Assembly (NCBI GenBank): GCA_018700655.1
Contig: JABIUG010000095.1
Span: forward strand, 1 to 6,398
Direction of reading: 5' to 3'
Length of the DNA stretch: 6,398 bases
Origin: Rhodospirillaceae bacterium
Lineage (GTDB): Bacteria > Pseudomonadota > Alphaproteobacteria > SP197
Made by a program: the position numbers and the translations under genes. Shown in pieces: positions 4,836 through 6,398 of the stretch. The notes beneath the pieces were generated by a model, which had not been told where the DNA came from, searched no databases, and saw nothing but the letters and a program-made list of their open reading frames with translations. Every line of letters begins with the position of its first letter. Position 1 is the stretch's first letter.

Positions 4836-5654
4836 ATGACCGACTTTCATTTCCACCTGGTCTCGGATGCCACCGGCGAGACGATCATCTCGGTCGCCCA
4901 TGCCGCCGTGGCGCAATTCGAGGATGTCGAGGCGAACGAACATATCTGGTCTCTGGTGCGGTCATCGCGCCAGATGGATCGGGTGCTCGCGGCGATCCAG
5001 GCCAATCCCGGTGTCGTGATCTACACTCTGGTCGATCCGGCCAGACGCGATCAGCTCACGATCGGGTGCCAGAAGATCGGTGTGCCCTGTGTGCCCGTAC
5101 TCGACCCCGTGCTGGGTGTGCTCTCGACTTATCTGGGCCGGGCGGTCAAGGGTCAGCCCGGCGGACAACATGCGCTTGATGCCGAATACTTCGCCCGGGT
5201 CGACGCCATCCAGTTTGTCCTGCGCCATGATGACGGCCAGTCGCCCTATGATCTCGAGGAAGCCGACATCATCGTCGTCGGGGTCTCGCGCACATCAAAG
5301 ACGCCAACCTGTTTCTATCTCGCCAACCGCGGGCTCAAGGCCGCCAATGTGCCGATCGTGCCTGGCGTCGATCCGCCCGAGGAATTGCTCAAGGCATCCA
5401 AGCCGCTCGTCATCGCGCTCTATCAAAGTCCCGACCGGCTGGTTCAGATTCGCAAAAACCGCATGACGATGCTCAAGCAGGATGGCGAGAGCGACTACAT
5501 CGAACCCGATGCCGTGAAACGCGAACTGGCCTATGCCCGGCGTCTCTATGAAAAACACGGCTGGACCGTGCTTGATGTCACGCGCCGTTCGATCGAGGAA
5601 ACTGCCGCCGCGATCCTCCAGCTCTACCAGGAGCGCTTCGGAGCGCTGCCATGA
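4836..5654 (+). CDS. ppsR: PEP synthase / pyruvate phosphate dikinase regulatory protein (DUF299 kinase-phosphotransferase)
   Basis: This family reversibly inactivates PEP synthase or pyruvate, phosphate dikinase by ADP-dependent threonine phosphorylation and restores it by Pi-dependent dephosphorylation, controlling flow between pyruvate and PEP. The 272-residue protein begins FHFHLVSDATGET (4-16), a family hallmark, and has the P-loop GVSRTSKT (149-156), HDDG (131-134), VPGVDPPEEL (175-184) and a conserved RxxRLYEKHGW region (about 232-243). Which dikinase it controls cannot be told here. The ATG at 4836 fits the family N-terminus exactly, but I see no Shine-Dalgarno sequence before it. It is the first gene of the rightward operon, and its stop overlaps the maf start as ATGA. 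In Caulobacter the equivalent gene also borders the origin. Confidence 0.95.
   Translation: MTDFHFHLVSDATGETIISVAHAAVAQFEDVEANEHIWSLVRSSRQMDRVLAAIQANPGVVIYTLVDPARRDQLTIGCQKIGVPCVPVLDPVLGVLSTYLGRAVKGQPGGQHALDAEYFARVDAIQFVLRHDDGQSPYDLEEADIIVVGVSRTSKTPTCFYLANRGLKAANVPIVPGVDPPEELLKASKPLVIALYQSPDRLVQIRKNRMTMLKQDGESDYIEPDAVKRELAYARRLYEKHGWTVLDVTRRSIEETAAAILQLYQERFGALP
5632..5647 (+). promoter_or_regulatory. Hairpin over the maf ribosome binding site
   Basis: AGCGCT (5632-5637) and AGCGCT (5642-5647) can form a 6-base-pair stem with loop TCGG. The maf ribosome site GGAG (5640-5643) lies in the loop and 3' arm, three bases before the ATG at 5651. Ribosomes finishing ppsR would melt it, so it may couple maf translation to ppsR. 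This is inference. Confidence 0.35.
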
Positions 5655-6259
5655 GCGTGGACCTGGCGCCGCTTGTTCTTGCATCCAAGAGCTTTGGCCG
5701 ACGCGAGATGCTGGAGAATGCCGGCGTCACCTTCGCGGTCGATGCCGCCAACGTGGATGAAGACGCCGTCAAGGAATCGCTCAGGGCTGAGAATGCCCCG
5801 GTCGAACACGTCGCCGAAACACTGGCTGAGCTCAAGGCAAGACGGGTCAGCGCCCGTCATCCTGGGGTTCTCGTGCTGGGTGCTGATTCGATGCTCGAAT
5901 GCGAGGGACGCTGGTTCGACAAGGCCGGGACCATGGACGAAGCGCGCGAACATCTCGAAGCGCTTTCGGGTTTCGAACATCGTCTCGTCACCTCGGCAGT
6001 TCTGGTGAAGGACGAGAACCGGCTGTGGCATCACACCGCGGTCGCGCGGATGACGATGCGCGATCTTTCGCCGGCTTTCCTGGATGACTACCTCGCGACA
6101 CTCGGTAAACGCGCCTGCGCCAGTGTCGGCTGTTATCAGGTCGAAGGCCGTGGTCTCCAGCTCTTCAGCAGGATCGAAGGCGACTTCTATGCCATTGTCG
6201 GCTTGCCGATGCTGGCGGTTCTCGACCAGCTTCGCCTGCAGGGAGTCTTGAGACCATGA
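5651..6259 (+). CDS. maf: Maf-family nucleoside triphosphate pyrophosphatase
   Basis: Maf proteins hydrolyse non-canonical or modified nucleoside triphosphates to monophosphates and are linked to pool sanitation and septum/division effects. The 202-residue length is normal. The N-terminal LVLASKSFGRREML (8-21) matches the Maf motif with its Ser/Arg nucleotide-binding residues. VLGADSMLECEG (75-86) carries the conserved acidic Asp79. LSGFEHRLVTSAVLV (105-119), GCYQVEGRG (160-168) and EGDFYAIVGLPM (176-187) follow the family pattern. The usual GKP after the second motif is here DKAG (90-93), a mild departure. The substrate subtype is uncertain; the GCYQVEG segment looks more like the YceF type. 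The ATG overlaps the ppsR stop and has GGAG 7 bases upstream. Its own stop overlaps the aroE start. Confidence 0.92.
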   Translation: MSVDLAPLVLASKSFGRREMLENAGVTFAVDAANVDEDAVKESLRAENAPVEHVAETLAELKARRVSARHPGVLVLGADSMLECEGRWFDKAGTMDEAREHLEALSGFEHRLVTSAVLVKDENRLWHHTAVARMTMRDLSPAFLDDYLATLGKRACASVGCYQVEGRGLQLFSRIEGDFYAIVGLPMLAVLDQLRLQGVLRP

Positions 6260-6398
6260 CGATATCGGGCAAGGCAGCGATTGCCGGCGTCATGGGTTGG
6301 CCCGTGGCCCATTCGCGCTCGCCCCGGCTCCATTGTTTCTGGCTGGAGGCCTATGGCATCGATGGTGCCTATGTCCCGTTGGCGGTCCATCCCGATGG
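6256..6398 (+). CDS. aroE: Shikimate dehydrogenase, N-terminal part (cut by window edge)
   Basis: AroE reduces 3-dehydroshikimate to shikimate with NADPH in aromatic amino acid synthesis. Only 47 codons plus two bases are present. They include GVMGWPVAHSRSPRLH (11-26), the substrate-binding motif G-x-P-x-x-H-S-x-S-P-x-x-H with the two shikimate-contacting serines (Ser20 and Ser22). The downstream AYVPLAVHP (38-46) also fits the family. The ATG overlaps the maf stop (ATGA, 6256-6259), with GGGAG (6241-6245) 10 bases upstream. The catalytic Lys and the NADP domain lie beyond the window. Confidence 0.93.
   Translation, partial: MTISGKAAIAGVMGWPVAHSRSPRLHCFWLEAYGIDGAYVPLAVHPD

Noticed and set aside
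1..6398. CRISPR array, tRNA, insertion sequence or prophage
   Set aside because: No spaced direct repeats, cloverleaf, transposase or integrase was seen. The genes are all core housekeeping ones.

Overview
This window looks like the replication-origin region of an alphaproteobacterial chromosome. The gene order is rho, hemJ, hemH and hemE transcribed leftward, a 390-base non-coding gap, then ppsR, maf and aroE transcribed rightward. This is the arrangement known around the Caulobacter crescentus origin (hemE, Cori, then the DUF299/ppsR gene, maf, aroE). The DNA is GC-rich. A Caulobacter-type Fe-S ferrochelatase tail and many GANTC sites in the gap agree with an alphaproteobacterium. I cannot name the genus.

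Layout. Positions 1-344 hold no gene I can identify, but are full of inverted repeats: two members of one palindromic repeat family in opposite orientation, a cluster of small hairpins, and a strong intrinsic terminator for rho. Positions 345-1661 (minus) encode transcription termination factor Rho. Positions 1662-1898 are the rho leader/promoter. Positions 1899-4445 (minus) are a tight haem block, hemE-hemH-hemJ, with a 4-base overlap and a 1-base gap between genes. It encodes uroporphyrinogen decarboxylase, ferrochelatase and the HemJ-type protoporphyrinogen oxidase. Positions 4446-4835 are the predicted oriC. Positions 4836-6398 (plus) are ppsR-maf-aroE, each pair joined by an ATGA overlap. 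aroE is cut by the window edge.

The haem genes give three steps of the protoporphyrin-dependent route: decarboxylation of uroporphyrinogen III, oxidation of protoporphyrinogen IX, and iron insertion. The coproporphyrinogen oxidase step must be encoded elsewhere. The rightward operon combines a PEP-synthesis regulator, a nucleotide-pyrophosphatase and shikimate dehydrogenase. All genes point away from the gap, so they would be co-oriented with forks leaving it.

The most interesting part is the gap itself. It has no perfect TTATCCACA box, but three 8/9 DnaA boxes, four TGGGGA/TCCCCA hexamers like Caulobacter W-boxes, five GANTC sites, an AT-rich tract beside hemE, and three strikingly good palindromes. 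I found no evidence of a wholly new system. The second notable item is ferrochelatase with a C-terminal C-X6-C-X-C motif that suggests a [2Fe-2S] cluster.
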